Below are positions 14,001-27,100 of a DNA stretch of 64,000 bases, piece by piece; the stretch's first letter is position 1, and each line of letters opens with the position of its first letter. Both the position numbers and the translations under genes were made by a program. The notes under the pieces were generated by a model, which was not told where the DNA came from, ran no database searches, and saw only the letters and a list, made by a program, of their open reading frames with translations. Source of the stretch: Serilophus lunatus (taxonomy: Eukaryota > Chordata > Aves > Passeriformes > Eurylaimidae); assembly GCA_013399895.1 (NCBI GenBank), contig VXBA01001878.1:294139-358138 (forward strand), written 5' to 3'.

Positions 14001-17000
14001 TTACAAGAAAAGGAGGAATGGAAGAAACCTTAGTGTAATTATTATTCTTTCTCAGTGATCCAATATGCTTTACATGTCTGTTTTCTTTAATCTACTAGTG
14101 TAAAAATCCTTTTTCACAAACTGCTGAAGAGTTCATTTCATTAATCCTTTAGGAAGGGTTACTGTCAGATGCTTTAACTAATGGCTCTTAGCCTCTGGAT
14201 GAGTTTAAAAGGAAAATATTACTTGGATCAATAATTAAACACCTGAGTTTTGGGGTTACTTTTTAAAAAGGAATTATACATTATTATTCTTGTGAACTTT
14301 GCTTGGCATTGACTACTGACTTTAGAAATCCTGTTATAAGACAAACCTTTTATTTGCCATTGGCCATTTTCTTTAAGCTTAAATGTCCTAAACAGTCTGC
14401 TTTGGAGAACATACCTTCAAAGTGCTCTTTAATCACCACTACATTAACTGCCGTCAGTAACCAGCCACTTCCATGAATATTTAATACTGAGATGACTAGT
14501 TTTTACTAAAGTTTGTATTTACCATAGGCAAGTAAACAATTACAGTCCAGAAAATCTATGCAAAAAAGCCATAAAGCAGACACTGAAACAGCTTAAATTT
14601 TCTTTTTTCAGTATGACAAAAGCTCATTTAACTCTGATCTGCAAATGAGTCCATCAATTATGGATCCTGAACACTATTATTACTACTTTAAGATAGATTT
14701 TAATATTCGTACTCATACTGAGTAGCAGTGAAGCAGTGTCATTATTGATTTTAATAGGTCTATTTATTAAGTTAAGGAGTTTTCAATATAAGTCAAGATT
14801 TAACTATTAAGTATTTATTCACATAGCCTACTTAGGTATTTCAGGTAGGGAATATCTACACTAGCATTTTACTTTTGACCTGAAGTGCATTTTTGAAGGG
14901 AATATCTTGAACTTCACGCTTCCTCTTTTTTTGGCTCACAATGCAGAGAATTATTAGAACACACAAAGAGAACTTTTCTTGAATTAAGACACCAGTAATG
15001 GGTACTCAGTCCACAGAACCAAACTGAAGCTACTCTCAACAGTACACATCCAGACCGTAAACATATTTGGTGTGGACAGAGTCCTTGATACCACCTGTTT
15101 CACTTTATACATCTGCTTCTACTTAGTCACTTCACTTATTACCACAGACATATATTTTAATTCACTCTAACTACTCATAGGCATTTAGTCTAAAAGAAGA
15201 AAATAAAATCAGTCTAGAATAAGACCTCTGAAATGTACACAATGTGAATGCTGTACCCTTTGAGAACTTATTTGCATTGGCTCACACTCTATTAGTTAGA
15301 AAATAAAAGTAGCATCCTAAGTTGCCCATATGCTTACTGGAGATAAGATAGAGTGTTTATTCAGTAGTGGTGAGTCAGTAATATAAGTAAAACAGAGTTG
15401 ATACCTTTCTGTGATTACTCCTTTCTTGTTGGCAGTAAGAGAGTAACAGGGCTAAATACTGTAGAGAAACTGCCAAGGAAAGATCTCAGGCTGGACAGTT
15501 CTGAGGTACTCTGACATGACATATTTCAAGTAGGGAGCTGAACACCAATGTCACCAAGAGCTGTAAAACCTTAATTATCTCCAAATTATCATTTCATGAC
15601 TTATAAACACTCATTATTATTTTAAGAGATTGATACTCTATTTCTATCAACTTACCTCTCAATGCCTAGCCACTAAACTGTTCACTACTAGGTTTCATTC
15701 TCTCACTTAGTATTTATCTCCATCAACAGCTGATTCAGCTTTTGGCCTAACTCATGGGGTGGAAAGTTGAAGTGGCTAAGGAGAGAGAGACAAAAAGGAA
15801 ATAAGATAAAAAAACAGAGAAAAGTAAGTCTGACTTGCTTCTGAGAGAGAGAAGCAGTGCTTTTAAAGTGTTCCTGTCCTTAGTTTAATATTCTTGCTAT
15901 CACTATTATTCATTTTTATTGTCTATTATATCATAGTATACTGTAAAAATGAGGAACATTGCTATATTTTTATTCTGGCTTATTTTCAGGTCTTGGGGCT
16001 TTTCTTGTGTTTGTATACTTCTTTAGGGTTTTTTTCACCATCTGTTGTGACAAAACTATGAGACAGGTAGCCATTGCAGAAGGAAATTGAATGTAAATAC
16101 TATTTCATAGCTATGGTCTACACAGGAATATGGACAGAGAGGCAAGGTTTCAGGAAAAAGGGGTCTCTATCACACAGAAAATCTTTTTTCACAACGTTAG
16201 CTAAAATATGCAACTCAGCTTAATACTCCATTGAAGTAAATCTGAGTTTTACACAGTTAGTCTGTGCTCAAGTTATCCTTAGTGGCACTTCACATATGTA
16301 ATACAAGTATTATACTTTGCTTTTAAGAAAAAACAAACATTTGCTTAAGGTGTTTTTAAACCATGTGGGGTTGGGGAGAGCAAGGAATAGATAAATGAAA
16401 AATAATTGGGATTTCAGAAATAAAGGGAAATTTACACTGAAAGGATTGCTAGAGACACCTTTTTCCTACATACCTCCTTATGAAAAATACAGCAAACACT
16501 TGCTTTGCCCTTGATTTTGTAGAGGGTGGAATATAGTTTAGTATTTGGACAATTCATTGTGAGGAAAGACACATAATCTCAGAAGAATAGTAACGTATCC
16601 ACCAGCATTTTCCTCCTGAAGATAGGAGAAATATTTTTAAACTCCTTGTTTAAAAAAACAAACAAACAAAAACTGCATTAACAAAGATCAATGAAACAAT
16701 CCAGACTTTGAATCCAGTCAGTGTGACACTTTTATTTTAGACAACTATCACAAGTTATTGCTATTATGACTTCTACTCATGTCTGACTCCCAGATGCAGC
16801 CAAGGACAGGAAATAGGCTGTGGCTTAGTATTTGTCTCAAGTCTGCAGCCGAATTCACCAGCTAAGCTTTTTAATTCCAGGCTATAGATATCACATTTTG
16901 ATACTCAGTGGGCTTTCCAGGCTTAAAGGAAAGCCTCCTGAGTTCCAATACGTCAAGTAGACAGATCAGGTTACAGGCAGCAGCAGTCAAAATCTACTTG

Positions 17001-17830
17001 TAGCTTCCTCAGCTTGTAATTGCTGCTTCACAGCTGAGTCCAGAGCCCTGGTATATGAGTATTTCTGCTTTGTATCATGTACTGAAAGTAGCAGCTAAAA
17101 GTATGAATTCCCAGTTGAGCCAGCTGATGCCCAGCTGCACTTCCTAAGTAATGCATGCACCCACCTAGGCGAGATGCAGGCTCAGCATGAACCAGCACTG
17201 TTAATTGATCATAAATACTAAACTACTGCTTCTTTCACTCCAAGATGGAAAGAATCACACTGACTCTCAGAGTCCCTACTGCCTGAAAGCAAGAAAACTA
17301 GAACACTTTCACAATGGTAGTGGTAGTTTCAGCTGCTACTTTTCCACAGAAAGGATCAACATTCTAACCTGTCCTTTTCTCTGTCCAGTAACTGTCATTT
17401 GGAAGCAGCACATAAAACAGTAGTCTTGCCTAACCAAAAGTAAAGATTTAAGATCAAAACACTTACCAGCACAGAACTTTAATCATACAACTTAAATTAG
17501 GTTCTTAAAGAAGGCATACTGTATCACTTATCATTTTCAAATCTAGTTACAGATCCTGAGGTTGGTTCTGAGTTTAGAGTGGTGTAAGAGCTGGTATAAA
17601 ACAGAAAAGAACATGCACAATCATGAGTTATTTTTAAGCAATTGTTTGAATATTTTGATGATGCTCAAACTGCTGAGCAAGATGATCAGTTCAGTGCTAG
17701 CCACACTCTTACTGTAAGGAAGATAATTATTTTGCAATTCTATAAGGTCATGTAATTTAAATTAAATTAAATACAAATAATTTGCCGGACATGACACACA
17801 GCAAATAAAATGCACCAAGAATCAATATGC
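8092..17830. other. Unique AT-rich DNA, no gene seen
   Basis: Almost 10 kb with no recognisable exon, RNA gene or transposon. Minor low-complexity patches occur at 11073-11100 (A/T), 13850-13866 (TA), 15778-15800 (AG-rich) and 16650-16670 (CAAA units). All open frames are below about 80 codons. Conserved non-coding elements cannot be judged from one sequence. Confidence 0.55.
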
Positions 17831-18440
17831 AGAATCACGAAATCACAGAATGGTTGAGTCTGGAAAGGGCATCTGGAGATCACCTAGTCGGAACCCCCTG
17901 CTAAAGCAGTTTTAGCGTAGATCAAGTTGCAGAGGATTGTGTCCACGTGGGTTGTGAATATCACCAGGGAAAGAGACTCCACATCATCTCAGGGCAGCCT
18001 GATCCAGTGCTCTGTCACCAATATACTAAAGAAGTTTTTCTTATATTCAGATGGAACTTCCTGTTTTTAAGTTTGTATCTATTGACCCTTGTCCTGTTGA
18101 TGGGCAGAACTGAGAAGTTAATACCTGCCCTTAAATATTTGTATGTATTGATGAGATCCCCTCTCAGTCTTACATTCTCAGGCTAAATGGTGCCAGATCC
18201 CTCAGCCTTTCCTCATTTCCTCATGCAGAGATGCCCCAGTCCCCTAACCATCTTCATAGTCTGCCTCTGGACTTTTTCCAGTAGTTCTTTGTCTTTCTTG
18301 AACTGACAAGCCCAGAACTGGACACAGGACTCCAAATGCATCCTTACCAGGGCTGAGGGACAGGACCACCTCACTTGATGTGCTGGCCACACTCTTTCTA
18401 ATGGAGCCCAGGATACCACTGGACTTCCTTTCAAAGATCA
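17831..18440 (-). mobile_element. Decayed CR1 LINE, 3' UTR and end of ORF2
   Basis: The 3' end (agaatcacgaaatcacagaa) begins at 17831 and the element runs rightward on the minus strand. The 3' UTR is followed by an ORF2 C-terminal fragment at about 18213-18434, whose translation contains CVQFWACQFKKDKELLEKVQ. That corresponds to the CR1 'CVQFWAPQ.KKD.ELLE.VQRR' region. Coding sequence switches frame between overlapping minus-strand frames (18213-18434 and 18244-18441) and carries stops, so it is a pseudogene. It has more substitutions than the CR1 at 30457-31462, which suggests greater age. Confidence 0.85.
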
Positions 18441-18760
18441 TGGTGAACCATCAAAGTGGCTTAGCTGTGACATCTGTCAGCTATCTCAGCTCCTGTGGGT
18501 GAATCCTATTTGGATGGATTTATGAGTGTCAAGTTTGCCTAATGATGTCTAATTCAATCCTCGTTGACCAAGAGAAAATCCACCTTTCTCCAGACTTTCT
18601 CTCTTGCCTCCAGGATCAAGGATTCCTGAGGGCTGGCCTTAGCAGTGAAGACTGAAGCAAAGAAGGCATTAAGTAACTCCACCTATCCACCTACCTACTC
18701 CTCCAACTACCACAGAGTTGTTTTTGATCAATAGGACTATCATATAAAGCCAGCCTTTAC
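18441..18760 (-). mobile_element. Probable upstream continuation of decayed CR1
   Basis: The sequence remains more GC-balanced than its surroundings. It includes 'gaagactgaagcaaagaagg' at about 18645, a phrase I associate with internal avian CR1-type LINE sequence in this same orientation. No reverse transcriptase motif can be translated from it. It could be a further part of the same element or a separate old insertion. The right limit is uncertain. Confidence 0.4.
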
Positions 18761-20540
18761 ATGCTTTTCTGAAATGAAAGAAAGCTTAAAGAAGGTATGC
18801 ATCAGTCTGCTTAGTGCCTTTTTTTATTGTCACATTTTCAACTCTTACACAAAAAAAAGTATCAAGCTACCTGGTCAGCTGCCAGGAGCCCACATCTCAG
18901 AAAAAGACCACTGCTTTTATTACAAGTGAGATGATGCAAAAAAAAAAAAAAAAAAAAAAAAACTGCTCTTTAAAACACTAGTCCTTCTGCATCAAATCAC
19001 AGTGCCCCTGGAGGCAGAATGCACTATGCCTTTTGCTGTAACATTTTAAGGTTACCAATTAGTCTTTCGCTAGATATACGCACTATAAGGATAAAACCTG
19101 TAACAGATTGGAACAGTTATTTTAATTAGAATAAATGAGTGGTTTAGCCTGAATATCTTTGATCACTGTCATGTTAACAAACTGAATAACAATGAACTCT
19201 TCGAACAGCAGGCTCTGCTGGGATTTCTGCAGCATATAATGTCCGACTGCAGCTAAACCCACTAAGCCAATGCTTCTGTTTCTTTATAAAGTTTCATCAT
19301 AAAGGTAAATGTTATCCAGAACATTACACCTTAAACAGAACCAATGACTCTTAAGTCTTTTATAGAGAGTTGTCACTGTCAAAGGCTAATCTTCTGGTTT
19401 TTATCATTATTTTTCTTCCTGACAAAAGGCACTAATAGGGTTTATACAGATACAAGCAATGCCTGCTCACACTTATTAGACTTATCCTACTTGTCTAGCT
19501 AAGAGACAAAGGTGCACTCAAATAAAGCTTCCCATCCCAGTGACACGTGAGCAGAAATGCAGATATTCTACTCATAGTTTTCATTAATTTAGCTCACTTT
19601 TATGTGCTTACTTTCCTATCTACCTTCAAAGAGAGAGAACAGGAAAAGACAGAGGCAAACAGTTACATAAACTCACATACATTTTAATGCTCCACTACTG
19701 CTAGCACTTTTTTGTCTTCAAGATGCTCATATTTTCATAGCAGACATTTCAGTTCACAAGATGAACTGTTTGTTCTTTCAGTCCCCAAGTACAGCTCATA
19801 TCTGTGTGTTCTGTTTGATTTAGAAAAGCCAAAAACATGTGACAGCAGGACTTCTTATCAAATAAGGCCAGTAGTTTAAAGCAGCTTTAATAGCTTAAAA
19901 AAAAAAAAAAACTAAAAAGGGAAAGCCTATCATCCCTCAAAACCCCTATAGGTTTTACAAAATGCTGGAAACAGAGTGACTTGCACTGAGCAGGTGCTAG
20001 GCATCTGACATAGAAGTTCACAAAACATAATAAAACTTTCTAGCTAATGATTAAAAAAAAATCTCCTAGCTCATTATACAGAACGGTTAAAGCAGACCTT
20101 GCAGACAGAGTCATGCAGAACTGTAAAATTGCAGCGTGTCCTTGACATTACTTCATCATCATCTATCATTCTCACAAGCTCACTGGTATTGATGCACTGC
20201 CTCAAAACAGCTGCACACTGGCACCACCCAGCATCATGACTACTGAGCACCACGACTACTGAGCACCTTGTTTTCAGTCTCCATTTAACACAAAGATGGC
20301 ATGTCCTTTAATCCTCCAAAACCTGAAAAGAGCGACAGAGAAACCTGTGGCCAAATGAGTCCTCTCACTCTGAGCACAGCACAAAATCTTAACGGAAACG
20401 AAAGACGAAGGAGAAAAACTTTCTTTTCTCCCCTTACTTCTCCTGCTGCCAGTGCTGGTCTACTGACTGAGGTTCTGCCATGGTCCTGCAGAGAGGATTT
20501 GTAAATCCAACAGATTTTGTACATTTTACCAGTAGTTTAC
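18761..20540. other. Unique DNA with A-runs, no gene seen
   Basis: Two poly(A) runs stand out: 25 A at 18938-18962 and 15 A at 19897-19911. Neither is preceded by a recognisable retroposed gene. A 16-bp tandem duplication lies at 20235-20266. Overlapping open frames on both strands at 20285-20524 have no recognisable domain and are treated as chance. Confidence 0.55.
20235..20266. repeat. Two-copy 16-bp tandem repeat
   Basis: catgactactgagcac is followed directly by cacgactactgagcac, one mismatch apart. It is a small local duplication with no sign of function. Confidence 0.85.
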
Positions 20541-20785
20541 AGGATTATTTAGTATTTTTATTAGTGAAGTTTACAGATGACACAAAGATTGATGAAGTAA
20601 TAAATACTAAGGACATGTTACTTTTACAGAATGATGTGGATCACTGAGCTCATAGGCTCTATTGAACAAGATGTATTTTAATAGAGCAAATAAAAGTACC
20701 GTAAAATTAACTATTAATGCTGTACTTAAAAATTAAAAGCCTAAAAAAGCAAAAAGGATTGTTAGAGCCCTGAGGGCATTCACAA
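20541..20785 (+). mobile_element. Old CR1 reverse transcriptase fragment
   Basis: In one forward frame the sequence around 20564-20646 reads VKFTDDTKIDEVINTKDM before a stop. KFTDDTK corresponds to the F/Y-x-D-D active-site motif (motif C) of CR1-type reverse transcriptase, usually KFADDTK. The following text is the AT-shifted equivalent of CR1 sequence downstream of motif C. There is no intact coding and no recognisable 3' end, and the right part is cut off by the GC-rich island. The element is old and strongly diverged. A decayed L3-like LINE is the alternative. Confidence 0.55.
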
Positions 20786-20789
20786 GATT

Positions 20790-21155
20790 CACTGTCCCTG
20801 CCCAGCCCCTCGAGGTCCATGGCCCAAGGCCCCGTGTCAGTCCCCTCCGGCCATCAGTCTGCCGGGGCCATCAACCTCTGACCCATTAACCACACCGCAG
20901 GGCTGTCTCCAGCTCTCCACAGTCCTGCACTGCCTGGCCATGGGCACTACTGAGCTGGGCTCATCTGTGAGCCCATGGCCTGGCCTCAGCCTCTTCCCAC
21001 CCCTATGGACAGCCTGACACCCAGGGCTGGGGCTGCTTCTGTGTCCCCTGGCTGCCCTGCCCCTGGCTCAGGCAATGGGGCAGGTGCTGCCAGACCCTGC
21101 CCTGATGGACCCCATGGGGAGCCCCCACTACTCTGGCCCCAGGGGAACACTTGGT
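20790..21155. other. Isolated GC-rich, CpG-poor island of unknown origin
   Basis: About 365 bases of strongly GC-rich sequence interrupt otherwise AT-rich DNA. CpG dinucleotides occur about five times, all before roughly 20900; the remaining 250 bases contain none, although C and G are abundant. CCATGG-like hexamers recur (near 20818, 20939, 20974 and 21112). A 141-codon open frame (20975-21400) starts inside it and gives a Pro/Gly/Ala-rich N-terminus, then runs on into AT-rich sequence as an unrelated Lys/Asn-rich tail. That compositional switch argues for a chance frame. It could be a fragment of a GC-rich transposon or retrocopy. I do not recognise it, and it is not a typical CpG-island promoter. 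Confidence 0.5.
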
Positions 21156-24100
21156 ACCTCAACAAATATTTGAGAATTAATCTAAATAATTACTCTCAGT
21201 GCTATAAGAAGATAAAATATTTTAAACTTTACAGACTTGATGCTGGTGAAAATGATAAAAACTCAACCACGCAGGCATGCTTCATTAAATACCAAGAAAA
21301 CATAGGAGCCAGCTCAGAGATCATTTATGAGAAAACTGAGTACGTGACTTGGCCACTATCTGCAAGTATTTACGCATCCAGAGAGGTCAGTAAGTGGTAA
21401 GTTTCAGTTTTGCAGACTGAAAACCAGTATCAAGTGGTTTGAACCTGAATTTAGAAAAACTGAACCTTGAAACAAGACTTTATTTTTCCATTTATGTAGA
21501 TAAGTAGTTTCTGGATAACAGGATTATGTGTTGTCACCATAACTCACTATTACCACTTAAAAATTACTTGTCTTTTGGAAGGGTTTCTTCCAGTCCAGAC
21601 GTAAAAGAATATTTATATGTTATGAATTCAGGAATTCAAAGTAACAGTGCAATCACTAGCTTTCTGAATGCTTTGACTCGCCTCATACACATCAGGTGCT
21701 TGCTCATGTAATCATCAATTTATCTACACTGCCCAAAAAAAGGAGGACTGAAAGTCATTCAGATAAAACAGCAAGTACTCTAAAAACAATGAAAGCAGTG
21801 CTTTGAACATATTTTTATTTTTTATACATAATGATGTACAGATCTTTTGATCTGTTCGGTTTTAGCTTCATAATGTTTATATTCCATGCTGGTGTTATGC
21901 ATAGACAATCCTTTAATGGGCTGAGACACAGCCTCATGTTTTTGTCTTTGGAAAGTAATAAAAATTTACTTTTCCTTTTTTCATTTGTACTAGATTTAAA
22001 TCATCTATGATAGCTAATATAATGATGGGAGACTAACTAAACATAAAAACTAAGACGTTCCTGTATTTGAAGGTTCAAATGGGGTAAGTTTTCCACCTTT
22101 CTGTATCTGAAGATATACATTAAACTTGAAAATACAGGCAAAAATGAAAAATGCGTTCTCATAGGATGAAAACCTCATTCAGCATATTATGGAGACTGGC
22201 AATAGGAATCACACTGTCATTACGATTGAACTGTAAATTGTGATTGCCATGTTTTGTTAAGCATAATTGGCATTCATACTGTGTTTTCAGTATATTTGTA
22301 TCACTCAGCTAAATCAGAAATCCTGTGTAACATCAACTGTCTTCAAGTAAGTAAATTTGATATAAATATTAGCCCTCTGCATGTGGAGTATCTAAAAGAA
22401 CTTCATTAGAGAGTATTGAACTCTGACACTTTATAATAAGTAATAAAGGATCCACCTGCAGCTTTTGATAGTGCAGCTAAGTCAACTCTAAAGCTGGTGT
22501 AAATCAAAGGAGTTTCAGTTGAGTGAAATTATGCTAATTTACACTAGCTGAATATCTGATATGTGATGTCCACCAGATATGGAAGACTAAGGACATGTTT
22601 CAATTTACTGAATTAGGATGATAACAGAAAAAACAACATCACATATAAAAAGTATGCTCACCTGAAAATCTTGTAGCTCCTTCAGAGACTGAGCTGAAGA
22701 TAAACAGCTGAATGGCAAATCACATAAACAGGAGGACATAAAAAGGACAAGGTTAATGGCCACAGGTGCTTGGCAATGGTCATTCAGAAGTTTGTTTTGT
22801 TTTTGTTGTTGCTGAGTTTTTTTGTTGTTGGTTTGTTTTCATTTTTTTTTCTGGTAACTGGAAGTAGTATCGAAGTTCTTTCTCTAAGAAAGGATTCTGT
22901 TTTACAAAAAAAAAAAATAAAGAAAGATAACCCCTTTTTGCTAGATCCCTAGCAGCCCTTCAAAAGGTGGAATTAATTGCAGGAAAAGGCAATTTTATCA
23001 GTTTCTTTAAATGTATGTAACCTTGGAAAGGCTGCAGTCTAGTTAAAGTATGTCCATGATACTTATCTTTCTACGCAGCATTGAAGGGGGAAGTGTTCTG
23101 TGAGCTCAGAAGAGAAATTTCATTGACAGTGTGAAAGCCTATGAAAATCTGACAGGACAAATTCTCCCTCATAGGGATCCACAACTGCAAGAGAAACACC
23201 TTTCTCCCTCCTAAATCTAAACAAAATCAAACAACTGAATAAATGTAAAAATTAACACCAAACCTACTGATCAAGCTCCATCTGCTCAGAGCAGGAGAAA
23301 ACAACAAGATTGGCAACAAAATTCCATATTTTTTATAAGAGTATTGAAAAACATCTGCTATATGATCATAGCACATTTGATATGGCTGTGCCAGTTTTGC
23401 CATCTAAGTCATTTCAGCAAGAAATTAAATTCGACCTGAACCACGTAACAAACTGTCACTTCTATTCACCCAAATTAAATGCATCTTACACTGTTGGAAC
23501 TCTTGAGGTTAGTCTTACATATGATCCCACTGAGGACACAACAAAATGTTTATACACACTTACACTGCTGATAGTCATGAAGGGGTAAAAAAAAAGGAGA
23601 CAGAAAAGGATAAGCTCAGAAAACCTGCACTATTGTTCCTCTATAAGAGCAATTAACATAATATACTCCCAAAGGAACTATGGAAAGGAAAGAAACTGAA
23701 GATTCCCCTTAGGGAGGATAGTAACTGTAGCAGGCATTAAATATGCAAGCACCCATTAGGCATGATTAAAGATTAATTCTGTGTCACAGACAGGACTTGA
23801 GGTCATTACAGGTCATGACTTTCATTCTAATTATTTGGCTTACTGTTTTTATTTAATTAGCTGCGTTTAATGAGTCTTTGGTTATAGATGTCCGGCAACC
23901 CAGATTATTGTGCAACATTTAGTGTTAAAGGCTCAGCTATATAACTTCTTCTTGGCAGGCAACTTCCACAATTTCAGGAGTAATATTCTGGGCAAAACAA
24001 GAAGAGATTTTATGTAAGAACATGATGTTACAACTTTATTTACCAAAATCAGCATTAGAAATTCTACTGGAATTGGTAAGAAGTGTGAGCTCATAATTTG

Positions 24101-27100
24101 ATTATAGTATTTTAGTGCTGCCTATTATTAGTTGCATTGGTAAAAGTCTAAGACAAAATTCATAGCTCTCAATAGGTACTGTGTGTTGTACCGGCCATGT
24201 CAGGGTATTTCAAATCTTTGTGTTCTGCTCATTGTTTTTAAACACACTCAAAACATGGAAGTAAATTAAAGTAAATTAAATAAAAATTAATTTAAATCCC
24301 ATTTCTTTATCAAAACTTCAATAAATATTTCCATAATAGAGATATGGCTGAGACCTTCATGCAATTTCCAAATAGAAAACAGGGATTTTTTGCTTTTTTA
24401 ATATTTTCATTTTGCTTTAAAGACCTATCCCTTTAAAGATCTACTCCCTTTAAAAACATAAAAACTAATAGTTCAATTAATTCTTCTATTTTTTTCTAAA
24501 CTTTGCCTAGAAGTCAATTAAATCACAAGTATGACTGAATCTCAGTGCAATGTGTTTTTCTCTCCTGTTTCAATTAGAAGGGCAGTTAATCCAACAAATA
24601 ATAATTAAATAGAGCACCTGTAAGAATGAAAGAACTGAGGGAAAAAGGCTTCTGATTCAAGCATAGCTGGGGGAACAGTAGATTCTCTTTCATCTTCTAC
24701 TCAGATCCTCTGTCTTCTATACTCAAATGAAAAGAAAATTACCCTGTCCTTGAAAGTCTTAAAAAATAATCAGGACTTCAGAAAAAGCAGAAGAAGCGGA
24801 GAGTTCCCTTAGTGCACCAGAAAATGGACAGATTTTTACAAGGTAAAAACTAATAAAACCATGACATAAATTTTTCCTGTGAATTAAGAGTGCTTTTAAG
24901 GCCCAGAATAAAATTAAGAGAGATAAGACTTAAATCAGGCTTCATGAAATTCATAGAATTAACATTAGAAAAAATTTGTGGCACATCTGGTGCCAGATAT
25001 ACTGGTAAGCTACTAAGTAATATGGTGCACACTGGTTTAGAATCTTTAAGAACACTAGGAATCACAGTTAATCTAACAGTTACATTTAGAATTTGATGAA
25101 GGATGAGGATAAGGTACATGAAGAACAGGGAGAAGATGCTTGCCCTGAGTTCACATAACTAACAGTTTCTGAAATAATAGAACAAATTATACATCAGCAA
25201 CATTTACCTTCAGACCTAGCAAGTTTCTGTCAGAGATATCAAAGATGCTTGTCTTATCACTTTGGAAAAGACAAATATTTTGCCTATGAAAAGAAAAATT
25301 TCTTTATATTGAAACATTTGTAGATGGCTGAAAAGAAAAAAATGATCCTACAAAAAAAGGTAGGAATGCATATCCTGGTGTCAGGCCTGCTATAAGATTG
25401 GAAGACACTATCCAGCAACTTTTAGTGTAGATTTGTATTGGGACAGCAACAACAGGACAGATATTCTTGGCCATTGATCCTTGTAATCATTTTATTTAAA
25501 AATTATATCCAGAGAAAAAGTTAATGATTTAATGGACTCTCTATCCACTGAGCCCCAAAAGCAGCCAAGTCAGCTGCAAGTTCCTAACTGTGCATGAAGG
25601 ATGATGCCATTCTTGTTATAAAACTAGTGTCTCTTCAGTACCTGCTGACAGTTGGGTAAGAGACAGATTATTTGCACATTGTTTACCTCAATAGTGACCA
25701 GGAATCTTACAACAGAATAAATCTGAAAATTAAAATTCAGAGAACACCACATTCAATGGCAGCTATAAGCAATGCAATTAGAGTGGTTGATTAGAAATGT
25801 TTATGAAAGTTTTTCAGGCTGTGAGTTTGTGCCAGAATCTGAAAAACAAAGGCCTGAAACAGTCTGAACTACAAAAATGCCAATACAGTATCTTCTGAAA
25901 ATATGGGAAATGCATAGAGACCTATCCAATATATCAACTAGATGAACTATTTAGGGATGATAAATTCTACCAGTTTAACAATGCAACCTTGGGGACTGAC
26001 TTTGGCAAAACTACTTGGAATAGGAAGAGTTCAAACAAGCTACTTTTCATACAATGGCAAATACTTGTGACACATATAACTAAATTTTGGGACAGGAACT
26101 AATTCTGTACCTGAAGTTTTCACAAGCTGAGCCTCCAACTTAATATCCTCTCTTTTCCATGTTGAAGGAAGCAAATATGACTCAAAGCTGAAAGTCTTTC
26201 TTTAGCTATTAGGTAAACCCAAAGTTGAATCATCCATACTATTCTGCGTGGGTTTATACCAATAAATTCTGCATGCCTACCATCATCATAATTTCCTCTA
26301 TCACCTATTTTCCTTCATCAATAACGTCCTTGGCTTCATTTCCGTCTCTCATTTTCCCCTTCTCAATTTTAGAAATAAGGACTGTGCATCACTACAGGGA
26401 ATCTGCATTTAGTTTGGTGTTAATAGAGCTTTACTATAAACACATGGTGCACTGAGCACAGAGAGAGAACCGATACTTTGGAATCTGTCCAAGAGCTGTT
26501 TAGTTCAATATCCTGTCTCTGACAGAGGAAGGTATAAGAAACCTACAACAGATAGGGCTAGGGTTATTCAATCTAGAAGATAGAGCAAACTTTAACTTTT
26601 AGATTGAAATATTAATTTCAAAAAATGGTTTATAATTTGTTAGAAATAAAACATGTTGTCAATGTCACTATTTCTTTTTTTTAAAAAACCTCTTCACTAT
26701 TTGATCTAAACTGCTTTCTGCCTTAATGAGCTCCATAAACCATTTACATGTGCATGAAAAACGACAGTAAACCCATAAGCATTTATGGATTTCACAACAT
26801 TGAATTTCTATTTACTGTCTTTGTTTTCTTATGTTCAGAGTCATGCAGAATTTGGTATGTGGAAATATGTGATTTATAACACATATCAGAAAAACTACTA
26901 TTAAAATGTTCCTCATCTCTCTTATCTTTTTTAGTAGTTTTGATTTCTTTCAACAGAATTTTTCTACATACTTCATTACTGCATTATGTTACCCTGAGCC
27001 TCTTTTTGTTCTGTGATATCGTTTAAGATACAGGACAGACAGTATTGCATAGCATTCTAGGAGAGGTATTTAAAGCATTATGGCACCTTTTCTATCCTTT

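Noticed and set aside
18938..18962. 25-base poly(A) as the tail of a retroposed gene or SINE
   Set aside because: The upstream sequence has no recognisable gene, tRNA-like head or polyadenylation signal, and no flanking duplication was seen.
20975..21400. 141-codon ATG frame (MAWPQP...) as a gene
   Set aside because: The first part is Pro/Gly/Ala-rich because of the GC island and the second part is Lys/Asn-rich because of the AT-rich flank. The abrupt switch and lack of any domain point to a chance frame.
26462..26595. Possible CR1 remnant around 'agggttattcaatctagaag'
   Set aside because: Only two short phrases resemble CR1 text, and they are not in a convincing continuous alignment.
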